The notes under the pieces: generated by a model
The model's database searches: none
Told to the model about the DNA's origin: nothing
What the model saw: the letters and a program-made list of their open reading frames with translations, nothing else
Translations under genes and position numbers: made by a program
IMG/VR virus record: IMGVR_UViG_3300032265_000967
Span: 1 to 44,656 of that record
Direction: 5' to 3' (one strand)
Length of the DNA stretch: 44,656 bases
Source of the DNA: a virus
Part shown: positions 6,716 through 15,700 of the stretch, one piece after another
Layout of the letters: every line of letters begins with the position of its first letter
Position numbering within the stretch: position 1 is the stretch's first letter

Positions 6716-8904
6716 TGAGATATTTAAAACGTCAAACTTTAGATAGAAGAAGCGCAAACAATACAACTTTGTATTCAGACGCCGCTCGAGCCAACGTCTA
6801 TGTAAGTCCAGTAGGGCAAGGTAGCCTTGTACTACCAACAGGTCCAACCGGCAATCAACCTAGCAGTCCTGTAGTTGGTATGATGCGTTATGATACTACA
6901 TTAGATCAAGTTATGGTTTATCAATCTGGTACATGGAGAGCATTACGTTTTAAAGAATCATCAGGAGTAACTCAACAGAACCTAGGTGCGGGAGATGGAA
7001 CTACTGTATACTTTGGACCGTTAAGTCCGGCACCCCCTGCTACTGTTCAAAGTGGCACAACTTGGGGTCCACAAAATATTCTTGTTGTAGTAGAAAATGT
7101 ACTACAACTTTCTGGATTAAATTACACAGTTCAACAAAATCCAACTATTGGTGCTGAAACATATTTAGGCTATCTAAGCTATGCCGCAACTAGCGGAGTT
7201 ATAACACTATACTTTAATAGTGATGTTTATGTAACTGGTGGTAGCTGGACTAGTACAACAGCAACATTAACATTTGCTACAAAAACGCAAACACCATTCG
7301 CTATAGGATCAACAATTACAGTATCTGGAATTGCCCCAAGTGCGTATAATGGCGCATATACTGTTACAGGTTCAACAACCGGCAGCGTTAGTTACACACT
7401 AGCTAGCAATCCAGGAACTTATCTAAACGGTGGCGAAATAATTGCCACAGGTGCATATCCAGCAGTATATCCCGCAGTAACACTTAATGGTGCTACAGTT
7501 TCAGCCAGCATCGCAGGCAGCGGTGGATCTTTATATTTTAACAATGCAGGTGCCTCGGCTACCATTACACTAAGTGGAAATATTGCTGGTACTACAATGA
7601 CAGTAAGTACAGCAACCGGAACAATATTACCAGGTATGAAACTAACTGGTAGTAGTGTAACAGCTGGAACGTATATTACTAGTCAAGCCAGTGGTACCAC
7701 AGGCGCCGCAGGTGTTTATAATCTAAATCAATCAGCTAGTTCAACTGGCACATCAATTACTGGCACAGTTACAGCTAACACAGAATATTTGGTCAGTTCT
7801 AACGGAATTACCATTGGAGCAGCCAACTCTGCAGGCGCATTTACAGTTGAGTGTTTTGTCTATTGGACCACAGTTCCAACTAGCATAACTGCAATTTGGG
7901 CATCAACTGCTCAAGCTAGTGGAGGAGCATTTACACTAGGTGTAAGTAACGCAACTACTATTGCTCTTGACTCTAGCGGAGTAAGTCAGATAACATTTAC
8001 AGTTCCTACTATGACTACTGGTGTTTGGTACCATATTGCAGTGTCACGTGATGCTAACTCTAACATAACTGTTTTCTTAAATGGAACACGTAGTTCAACT
8101 GGTTCAGTAACATCATCGCAAAACTTTGCCGGCGCTAGCAGTTATATTGGTAATTTTGGTAACGGCGGTCCTGCATGGAACCCAGCAGGTATGTACTTGA
8201 CTAACCTACGTGTAGTTACCGGACAAAATGTGTATGATCCTACAGCGAGTACAATAACAGTTCCAAGTACACCATTAGCTACTATAAGCAGTCTAAACGT
8301 TGGTGGTGGTACAGTAGGAACTATCGCGGGAACAGGTCCGTGGACAGCAGTTATAACAGGAATTACTAGCACCGCTGGGTTAGCTGTTGGCAACTCAATC
8401 ACAGCTACCGCAGGAGTTGGCACTCTATATGGCGGAAGCCCGACTAAAGTTGTAATTACCGGACTTACAGCCAACACAATTAACTATACTGTAACCGGAG
8501 GTACAACGCCAACAGCAGGCACAGTTACATCAATTACAGCCAATTATAATACCCGTTTACTAATGACAGTAGCATCAAGCGGTGCTTATTTGACAGATAC
8601 TACCGGCGGCGGTACAATCACTCAAGCAGGAGTTACTGGTTATGTAACCTATAACAGTAATTATAATCCAAGTTCTGTATCATTATCGACTACTGTTTCT
8701 AGCTATGTTGTTGATTCAAATACTGGCGCACTAGTCAGTATAACATTAAATCCATCTGGACCAAGCGGAACATTGCCGGTTAATAGTACAATTACTATTG
8801 TAGAAAACACGCAAGTTATTTCTAGCAACGGGTACTATTTAAAATTTAGCTCACCAGTACCTTACGGTAAAACAGTCATAGCCCTGATCGGCTTCGACAG
8901 CTAA
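6715..8904 (+). CDS. Fibre protein with interrupted LamG-like lectin domain
   Basis: This 729-residue protein has, in order: a phage fibre segment (residues ~29-80: RPSSP-type SSPVVGMMRYDTT, YQSGTWRALRF); a segment with FGPLSPAPPATVQSGTTW and ILVVVENVLQL (~100-135) typical of cyanophage structural proteins; a module with YNGAYTVTG (~178-243); then a concanavalin A/LamG-like lectin domain from ~273. The lectin signs are GSLYFNNAG, FTVECFVYW, GVWYHIAVSRDANSNITVFLNG, YIGNFGNGGPAWNPAGMYLTNLRVV and the final strand TRLLMTVASSGAYLTDTTG. Two stretches inside that fold, ~283-355 and ~527-609, do not belong to it and look like inserted modules. Host glycan binding is inferred from the fold. The start overlaps the preceding stop. 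Confidence 0.75.
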   Translation: MRYLKRQTLDRRSANNTTLYSDAARANVYVSPVGQGSLVLPTGPTGNQPSSPVVGMMRYDTTLDQVMVYQSGTWRALRFKESSGVTQQNLGAGDGTTVYFGPLSPAPPATVQSGTTWGPQNILVVVENVLQLSGLNYTVQQNPTIGAETYLGYLSYAATSGVITLYFNSDVYVTGGSWTSTTATLTFATKTQTPFAIGSTITVSGIAPSAYNGAYTVTGSTTGSVSYTLASNPGTYLNGGEIIATGAYPAVYPAVTLNGATVSASIAGSGGSLYFNNAGASATITLSGNIAGTTMTVSTATGTILPGMKLTGSSVTAGTYITSQASGTTGAAGVYNLNQSASSTGTSITGTVTANTEYLVSSNGITIGAANSAGAFTVECFVYWTTVPTSITAIWASTAQASGGAFTLGVSNATTIALDSSGVSQITFTVPTMTTGVWYHIAVSRDANSNITVFLNGTRSSTGSVTSSQNFAGASSYIGNFGNGGPAWNPAGMYLTNLRVVTGQNVYDPTASTITVPSTPLATISSLNVGGGTVGTIAGTGPWTAVITGITSTAGLAVGNSITATAGVGTLYGGSPTKVVITGLTANTINYTVTGGTTPTAGTVTSITANYNTRLLMTVASSGAYLTDTTGGGTITQAGVTGYVTYNSNYNPSSVSLSTTVSSYVVDSNTGALVSITLNPSGPSGTLPVNSTITIVENTQVISSNGYYLKFSSPVPYGKTVIALIGFDS

Positions 8905-8914
8905 GGAGTTAATT

Positions 8915-10144
8915 ATGTCTCAATTGGGACGTATAGGTGGCGCATTACTAGCAGGAAATCTCCTGCGCAACGGCACAGATCTTGCTTTTGAAAACACCCT
9001 CCTTTATCTAAATGTAAACAGCAAATACATTGGTATTAACTCTAACGGTCCTAGTTCAGATCTTACTATAGGAACAGCATTAGATAATGGCGGCACCGGA
9101 ACTAGCTCACTACGCACTGTTAATTTAGTAGCTACAAGTACTAATATTGGCAACTTTGTTATTGGTACAAATACTATTCAACATTTAACAGGCAGTATCA
9201 CAGTACAGCCTAATCAGTCTAGTAATCCTACTATTGTTACTCCGGGTCTAAGCACTGCTAATTTATATTTTTATGGCAATACCTTAAGTGATACAGTTAC
9301 AAATGATACTGTAAATATTTCACCTAACGGAACTGGGGCTATTAATTTTGCCAATGATGCAGGTAGTGTACAAGTTACTGTTAACGCAGGACTGCATGCT
9401 ACGGGAAATATTACTTGGGACGGCAACATTACTCTCGGAGATGCCAGTACAGATCGTATTACATTTGCCGCAGAAGTTAATAGCGACATACTGCCAACTG
9501 TAAATAATTCTTTAATTACTCCTGTTAGTCAACCTTTAACAGCCCAAGATGGCTCTGTTTTTGTAGCTAATGATGGAGTTACTGTATTATATTCTAACCC
9601 TCAGGCACCCTACTATCAAACTACATATTTGTGGGATTTAGGTAGTAGTTCGTTGTTATGGAATAATTTGTATACTAGAACATTAACAGCAGTCAGTGGA
9701 ACTCCCAGTATAGTAACAGCAACAAATAATACTATAGGTAACTTTAGTATTACTGGAAATAATATCAGTAATGCTAACAACGATATCAGTTACACTACTA
9801 CTGGAACCGGTCAAGTTAAGTTCAATACTTGGCCATATATTCAGGGCAGTAATATTGTAAATCCAAATCAATTAAACTTTAACCTAAATTCTACAGCCAA
9901 TGGTTATGTTAAATTTGCAGGTTCAAATGGATTTGTTCTCCCCACCGGAACTACATCAGGTGCAACTAATGGCCGCCCATTGCGTCCCGAAGAAGGAACA
10001 ACTCGCTGGAATTCTACAGCCAGTTATATTGAAATTTATAGTAGTACACTTGGATGGATTCCAGTATATGGAACAGCTTCTAACGCTACTATCAATGATG
10101 TCACTGATCTTTCCACCCTTTATACTATTGTCTTCGGCTACTAA
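8915..10144 (+). CDS. Fibre protein, paralog of the 501-residue protein downstream
   Basis: This 409-residue protein has an N-terminus (LGRIGGALLAGNLLRNGTDL, then LAFENTLLYLNV) shared with the protein at 10282 (RISGPLLKDNLLRNGVNL). The repeat NISPNGTGAINF and the block LHATGNITWDGNITLGD are also shared. The C-terminal part, with GYVKFAGSNGFVLPTGTT, RPEEGTTRWNSTASYIEIY and GWIPVYG, is a typical fibre-end pattern. In the middle, TTYLWDLGSSSLLWNNLYT matches the phage fibre motif seen elsewhere as YDLGSPSKRWRSLYVG. The ribosome site GGAG is good. The common N-terminus suggests that both proteins attach to the same partner on the virion. Confidence 0.72.
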   Translation: MSQLGRIGGALLAGNLLRNGTDLAFENTLLYLNVNSKYIGINSNGPSSDLTIGTALDNGGTGTSSLRTVNLVATSTNIGNFVIGTNTIQHLTGSITVQPNQSSNPTIVTPGLSTANLYFYGNTLSDTVTNDTVNISPNGTGAINFANDAGSVQVTVNAGLHATGNITWDGNITLGDASTDRITFAAEVNSDILPTVNNSLITPVSQPLTAQDGSVFVANDGVTVLYSNPQAPYYQTTYLWDLGSSSLLWNNLYTRTLTAVSGTPSIVTATNNTIGNFSITGNNISNANNDISYTTTGTGQVKFNTWPYIQGSNIVNPNQLNFNLNSTANGYVKFAGSNGFVLPTGTTSGATNGRPLRPEEGTTRWNSTASYIEIYSSTLGWIPVYGTASNATINDVTDLSTLYTIVFGY

Positions 10145-10156
10145 AATCCAAAACAG

Positions 10157-10164
10157 CTAAATAC
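10157..10164 (+). promoter_or_regulatory. T4-type late promoter box (CTAAATAC)
   Basis: The sequence CAGCTAAATAC is the same as at the 2634 box, but here it lies in the intergenic space 13 bases after a stop. It is followed by a ~115-base structured leader before the ATG at 10282. Confidence 0.6.
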
Positions 10165-10173
10165 TAATACTGT

Positions 10174-10264
10174 AGTGCTTGACCAAGCATTACGATATCA
10201 AACTGTGGTAAACCCGCAAAGAGCCGTCAAAGCGGCTGAAAGAGTGGTTATCCGTGAAACTCGG
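10174..10264 (+). promoter_or_regulatory. Structured 5' leader of the second paralogous fibre gene
   Basis: Hairpin 1 is AGTGCTT / AAGCATT with loop GACC (10174-10191, one G-T pair). Hairpin 2 is AGCCG / CGGCT with loop TCAAAG (10222-10237). A third weaker stem (GAGT 10242-10245 with ACTC 10259-10262) competes with CCG/CGG pairing (10252-10264). The segment is visibly GC-richer than its surroundings and non-coding. The overall plan (late box, hairpins, then ribosome site) repeats that of the leader at 2650. Confidence 0.45.
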
Positions 10265-10281
10265 TGTATAAGGGAGCTAAA

Positions 10282-11787
10282 ATGGCTGTTGGTCGAATTT
10301 CAGGTCCGCTCTTAAAGGATAATCTACTTCGTAACGGAGTAAATTTAGCTTTTGAGACGAGTCTACTATACCTAGATGTTGTAAACAGCCGCGTGGGCAT
10401 TAATACAACAAGTCCTCAATACGACTTAGACGTTAACGGTACTACTCGTTCAACAAACTTATACACAACTACTCAAGCACAACTAGCAACTTTTACCATA
10501 AGTGGTAATACGATTGCCAGCTCAAGTAATACAATTAATCTAACACCTAATGGTGTTAATCCCACAGTATACTCTGGTAAGATTAATGTTGGTAATCTTA
10601 ACCTCAACGGCAACGTACTAAGCTCAACAAATACTAATGGTGATATTAACATTACCGCTAACGGTACTGGCGCAATTAATTTAAATTCAAATGTACTAGT
10701 TACTGGTAACCTACACGCTACCGGAAATATCACTGCTGACGGAAATATTCAGTTAGGTGATCAAACTACTGATACGATTAGCTTTGCCGGCGAAGTTAAT
10801 AGTAATATTTTGCCTTCGACAACTAACACATACAATTTAGGTAGTGTTAGTTTACAATGGAATAATGTTTATGCACAGAACGTAAATGCTACTAATTTAA
10901 ATCTTACTAATTTTACAGCAACTAGTTTAACTACTAGCGGAACCCCTAATTTAACTATCAGCGGAAATACTATTAGTTCCGGTGGAACGAACGCTGATCT
11001 TAACTTTACTACAGTAGGAACCGGTGGCGTACTATTAGGAAATTTTAAATTTTATCAAAATACTATTACCAATACCGTGGCAAATAGTGTTACTCAATTT
11101 ACAGAACCTACTTATGGATTTTCCGCATACATAGCACCAGCAGGGCTTTCTGCTAGTTTATCAGGCGCTACAATAACTGGAACAACACTAACATTCTCAT
11201 CAAGCAGTGGTCCTACTGTTGGCATAGGAATGGTGCTAAGTGGCGGTACAGTTACCGCTGGAACTTATATTGTTAGCGGCTCAGGCCTTTCATGGACTGT
11301 AAATGCTTCGCAAACTGCCGGAACAACATGTACTACTGCTACATCAATAACAATGACAGTGACTAGTTCAACTATTGGGACACTAGATCAAGGTATATAT
11401 ATTACTAGCGGTGCATCATCAAATACAGTAATTACAGCTACTAACAGCCAAAATTCAACAGTATCCGGTACGGGCGGCCTAGGCACTTACCTAGTAAGCC
11501 CAAGTCAAACAGTTGGCTCTAGCGGTAGTCCAGTAGCAATGACCGGAGTCGGTGGAGGATATGTTAAGATACCAGGCTCATATGGTGTTGTAATTCCAGT
11601 TGGTACTGGCCTAAATCGTCCATCGTTAGCTTATACAGAAACTGGTATGATTCGTTTTAATACTGATAATCAGTATGTTGAAGTTTATAATGGTACAGCA
11701 TGGACCAGTGTTGCTGGAGCCGCAAGTGGTATTAGTATTAGCACTGCAAGTGATATAGCGTTGGGACTAGTTATAAGTTTAGGATAA
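10282..11787 (+). CDS. Fibre protein, paralog of the upstream 409-residue protein
   Basis: I choose the ATG at 10282 (501 residues) over an in-frame GTG at 10264. AAGGGAG lies 6 bases before this ATG, and the protein then begins like its paralog at 8915. The shared N-terminus is followed by YDLDVNGTTRS (~residue 40), TANGTGAINLNSN, NLHATGNITADGNIQLGD, and YNLGSVSLQWNNVYA, all fibre-type repeats. Two copies of the GMVLSGGTVTAGTYIVSG-type module (~residues 295-420) are present here and absent from the paralog, so they look inserted. The C-terminal end has GMIRFNTDNQYVEVYNGTAW, a conserved fibre-end motif. Confidence 0.72.
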   Translation: MAVGRISGPLLKDNLLRNGVNLAFETSLLYLDVVNSRVGINTTSPQYDLDVNGTTRSTNLYTTTQAQLATFTISGNTIASSSNTINLTPNGVNPTVYSGKINVGNLNLNGNVLSSTNTNGDINITANGTGAINLNSNVLVTGNLHATGNITADGNIQLGDQTTDTISFAGEVNSNILPSTTNTYNLGSVSLQWNNVYAQNVNATNLNLTNFTATSLTTSGTPNLTISGNTISSGGTNADLNFTTVGTGGVLLGNFKFYQNTITNTVANSVTQFTEPTYGFSAYIAPAGLSASLSGATITGTTLTFSSSSGPTVGIGMVLSGGTVTAGTYIVSGSGLSWTVNASQTAGTTCTTATSITMTVTSSTIGTLDQGIYITSGASSNTVITATNSQNSTVSGTGGLGTYLVSPSQTVGSSGSPVAMTGVGGGYVKIPGSYGVVIPVGTGLNRPSLAYTETGMIRFNTDNQYVEVYNGTAWTSVAGAASGISISTASDIALGLVISLG

Positions 11788-11790
11788 AAA

Positions 11791-12342
11791 ATGACAACAG
11801 TATTTAAAAATCAACTACAAAATAATATTAGTCCTGCACTAGCCGTAACTACAGTTACACCTAGTAGTCCTACTACTGGATCAGTTACATTATCATTTGC
11901 TACACAGACTAGTACGCCATTTCCTATAGGAACTTATATTAATGTATCCGGAGTAAGCGTCTCTGGGTATAACGGAACATTTACAGTAACAGGGGCAACA
12001 GCTAGTTCGGTAACATTTGCTAATGCTACGACCGGCGCCGCAACAGGTGGAACCATTACTACAGTACTATGGATATCAAATGCATCTGCAAAAACTACTG
12101 TGATTGGCCTAAGTCTTACCAACACTACAATTAATGTAGTATTGGTTTCAGTTCAATTGCAAGACACTATAGCGAATACATCGGCCTACTATGCCAACAA
12201 TGTTGTAGTTCCAGCAAGTCAAAGTTTACGACTAGTGTCAGCCGGTGAAAAATTAATCCTTGGCCCTAGTACAAATGTATTAGTATCTACAAACACTAGT
12301 GCAGCCATTGACGGTATATTAAGTTTTGTTGAAATTAGTTAA
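11791..12342 (+). CDS. Small beta virion protein carrying an extra module
   Basis: This 183-residue protein belongs to the small beta family seen at 6389, 31848 and 44266 (ISNASAKTTVIGLSLTNTT, VVVPASQSLRLVSAGEKLIL, LSFVEIS). It is ~70 residues longer than they are. The excess is a stretch at ~24-92 containing FPIGTYINVSGVSVSGYNGT and FTVTGATASSV. A near-identical pattern occurs in the LamG protein (ITVSGIAPSAYNGAYTVTG) and in the 3651-residue fibre ([19 protein letters not shown]). The start lies 3 bases after the previous stop with AGGA within the preceding codons. Function unknown. Confidence 0.68.
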   Translation: MTTVFKNQLQNNISPALAVTTVTPSSPTTGSVTLSFATQTSTPFPIGTYINVSGVSVSGYNGTFTVTGATASSVTFANATTGAATGGTITTVLWISNASAKTTVIGLSLTNTTINVVLVSVQLQDTIANTSAYYANNVVVPASQSLRLVSAGEKLILGPSTNVLVSTNTSAAIDGILSFVEIS

Positions 12343-12353
12343 GGAATAATAAT

Positions 12354-12734
12354 ATGTCATACTATGTAGGCGGAGATACAAATTCTAGCGATATGCTAGG
12401 AGAAGGTAATGCTAGATATTTTTATGGTTTGCGCCGTCAGGATGACGGAACACTATTGTTTAGTAGGATCGATCAATTGTCATCGACTACTACAATAACA
12501 TTAAATGTTCCAGGACCCAACACCGGTAACTATGAATCGTTCGAATACGGTGTAGATTTCTTTGACGGACGTTTGGCTACAGACCATAGTCGTCCTTATC
12601 CAAATTTATATTTTGATCAATATCGCTGGGACAACAAGAATTGCTATTACTATTTAGATAGTCAGGGACAACTTGTAGTTAGAATTAATCAACCTTATAC
12701 ATATACCTTAGCACAAACAGTTAGTGCAACATAA
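12354..12734 (+). CDS. Conserved-looking virion protein of unknown function
   Basis: This 126-residue protein (MSYYVGGDTNSSDML) is unlike its neighbours: it is rich in Tyr, Asp and Arg and has no Thr/Gly modules. Visible segments are RYFYGLRRQDDGTLLFSRID and YESFEYGVDFFDGR. I recognise no named family. It sits in the fibre operon 15 bases before the first giant fibre gene with a good ribosome site (AAGGAA), which suggests a fibre-attachment or assembly role. This is inference from context only. Confidence 0.6.
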   Translation: MSYYVGGDTNSSDMLGEGNARYFYGLRRQDDGTLLFSRIDQLSSTTTITLNVPGPNTGNYESFEYGVDFFDGRLATDHSRPYPNLYFDQYRWDNKNCYYYLDSQGQLVVRINQPYTYTLAQTVSAT

Positions 12735-12749
12735 CAGGAAAAAGATAAC

Positions 12750-15700
12750 ATGGCAGCAGAATTTAAAATTGGTAGATTACGTTTTACATGGAACGGTACA
12801 TGGACCGCGGCCACTTTCTATAATAGGGACGCTGTAGTTAATTATCAAGGTAAAACCTATGCTTGCATGACCCCAAACACTTCCAGTGCAAACTTTTACA
12901 CTGATCTCAATAGCGGTTACTGGAGTTTAGTTGTTGATGGAAAAACATGGCAAGGTCCGTGGGCTACTTCTACATTCTATAGTTTAGGTAACATAGTAAT
13001 ATTTGGTGGTAAAGTCTATGCCTGTATATCATCGCACACTAGTACAACATTTGCATCAAATGCTAGCAACTGGACACAATACACAGAATTCGCCAATTGG
13101 AATACTACCTGGTCTATTAGTACAGCATATGGACAAAATGATGTAGTCAAATACGGCGGCATCGTTTATAAATGTATTGCAAATCATACTTCATCAGCAT
13201 CTACTACACTAGGACTAGAAGCTAACCAAGCGGCATGGACAGTATTTTATAGTGGTATTGAATATAAAGGTACCTGGAGCGGCTCATCATTTAGATATAA
13301 AACTAATGATGTAGTAAAATATGGTCCTGATCTATGGATCGCAAACAGCGGCCATACCAGCACCAGCACATTCGATCCAACTAAATGGTCAACATGGTTA
13401 CCTGGTTTTGAATTTGCCGGAACTTGGACTGTTAGCACAGTATACCAGCCAGGTGACACTGTAGAGTACGGTGGATATCAATATGCAAGTTTAACCGTAA
13501 ACAATACAGGTAATGTACCTTCAATAGATGCTATCGATTGGCAACTAATGACGGCTAGCTATGAATGGAAATCTACATGGAACGTTGGTACTAGTTACAA
13601 GATCGGTGATGTAGTAACGAAAAACGGTATGGTGTTTTCTGCCACAGCAGATAATTTGGGACAGGATCCTTCAGTGGCCAGTATTAGTACTACCTACACT
13701 GCAACAGGTAGTTCGGGCACAACTTTAAAAGTTGCTAGTACTGCTAACATTGTTGCCGGTATGAATATTATTGGTGCAGGTTTTCAAGGACAGTATGTTG
13801 TTTCTAAAACCGACAGCGTGACTCTAGTCATCAGTTCAGCACCAACAGGGATATTAACTGACACACAAGCATTATCATTTGTCGGTGTAAACTATGTCTA
13901 TTGGAGCATTGTATCACCGGGTACATACTGGACAAAAAATTGGATAACTTCTTCTAGTTATTCTGTGGGTGACCTAGTGGTGTGGAGCAATGGCACCTAT
14001 GTTTGCGTACAAAGTCATACTGCAACTTTTGCCAACAACGGCGGAGTGCTTACCGGCAATAGACCAGACTTAGACACTACAAACACCTATTGGGTATTTT
14101 ATATTCCACATTCAAGATTTAACGCAATGAACAGCTATGGTGATATTGAAACATACGGTTCAACGACAGTTGCAGGCGTGACTAGCACTGCGTCACGTCA
14201 AGCAGTTCCAATTGGAACATCACAATATGTCTTACGCAATACAGGCGGAACACCTACATGGACTAAAATTAACATTGTTCCACAAGTGTACTATGTTTCA
14301 AACACCACAGGAACTGATCGTTCTGACTACGGAACAACATGGGATCAACCTTGGAAAACAATTCAATATGCTGTAGGTATCTTGGGAGCCGGTACAACTA
14401 ATCTAAATGCCGCGGCTAATATTAGAAATAATAAATCTTGGATTACTACAGAAATGATACAGTGGACTCTGTATCAAATGGCTAACAGTTTAAACGGCTT
14501 TACTCCTAGTTATTCATTAGATCAAACTAAATCTGTACGCGATGCTGGATATATTATTGATGCTATTATATATGATCTGACAAGAGGTGGTAACAGTCAG
14601 ACAGTCGCTGCCGCCCTAAGTTATTTTGCGTTTGGTAGTAGTAATACATTCTTCAGTACCGCAGTTCAAGTAGATGTGCCTTACTATTTGCCTATGTTGT
14701 CAAGATTAGGAACGCTTATGATTGCGGCATTGACTAATACACCGCCGGCACAAAACTATCAGACAATCAACGGTATAACATTGCCCGTATTACAAATCAC
14801 ATCTGGTGGCGCCGCTGAAAATGGCGCCCAGACCAGCGTAACTAATTTGTTAAGCATAATTACTACAGCACTAACTAATCAAAGTACTGCACTAGTTCCT
14901 ACACAAAATTCAGGATTGACTTATACATTAAATGTTAAAACTGGAACATACCCAGAAACATTACCTATTATTATTCCCGAAAACACAGCTATTAACGGAG
15001 ACGAACTACGCGGAGTAACAGTATCGCCCGCTATCAGCATAACAACTAATTGCACAGCAACTAATTCTGTTACAAATTTATTCACGGTCACAACGACAAT
15101 TAATCTAGCAGACCAAATGCCAGTTCAGTTTGTTGACCCAACCATTAGTTCAACATTTGCATATATCGCACCATTTACAGCTATTACAGCAGGTAAAACC
15201 TACTATGTTGTTGGATCAACTATAACATCAACACAATTTGCTGTTACAACAAGCACTGGCACTTATTCACAAGTTACAACAACTAATGTAACAGGAACAG
15301 GAGCCTATGCTGAATTTAATGTTACACCAAGTGCCGCTGGCACATACAATGTATCTTTATATTATGGTGGCACTGGATATGTATTCAATAATGTAATTAA
15401 AATTTTAGGAACTAGCGTTGGCGGAGCATCTCCTGCTAATGATATAGCTATTCAAATTACTGGAGTTACCAACGGAGTTATAACATCATTCCAAGTTAAC
15501 AGCGGCTCAACAATATTTCCTTTAACTGCTACAGCTACTGGTATAATGACCATGTATGCAGGTGATTGCTTGAAAGACATGTTCCGCATGCGTAACGGAT
15601 CTGGATTACGTAATATGACACTAGTGGGACTACTAGGTACTCTAGGGGCACCAGATGCTTACTTTGTACAAAAACCGACCGGTGGAAACTATGCATGTTT

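Noticed and set aside
10264-10281. GTG start at 10264 for the 501-residue fibre protein
   Set aside because: The ATG at 10282 has a good AAGGGAG site and gives an N-terminus aligned with the paralog; the six extra residues have no counterpart.
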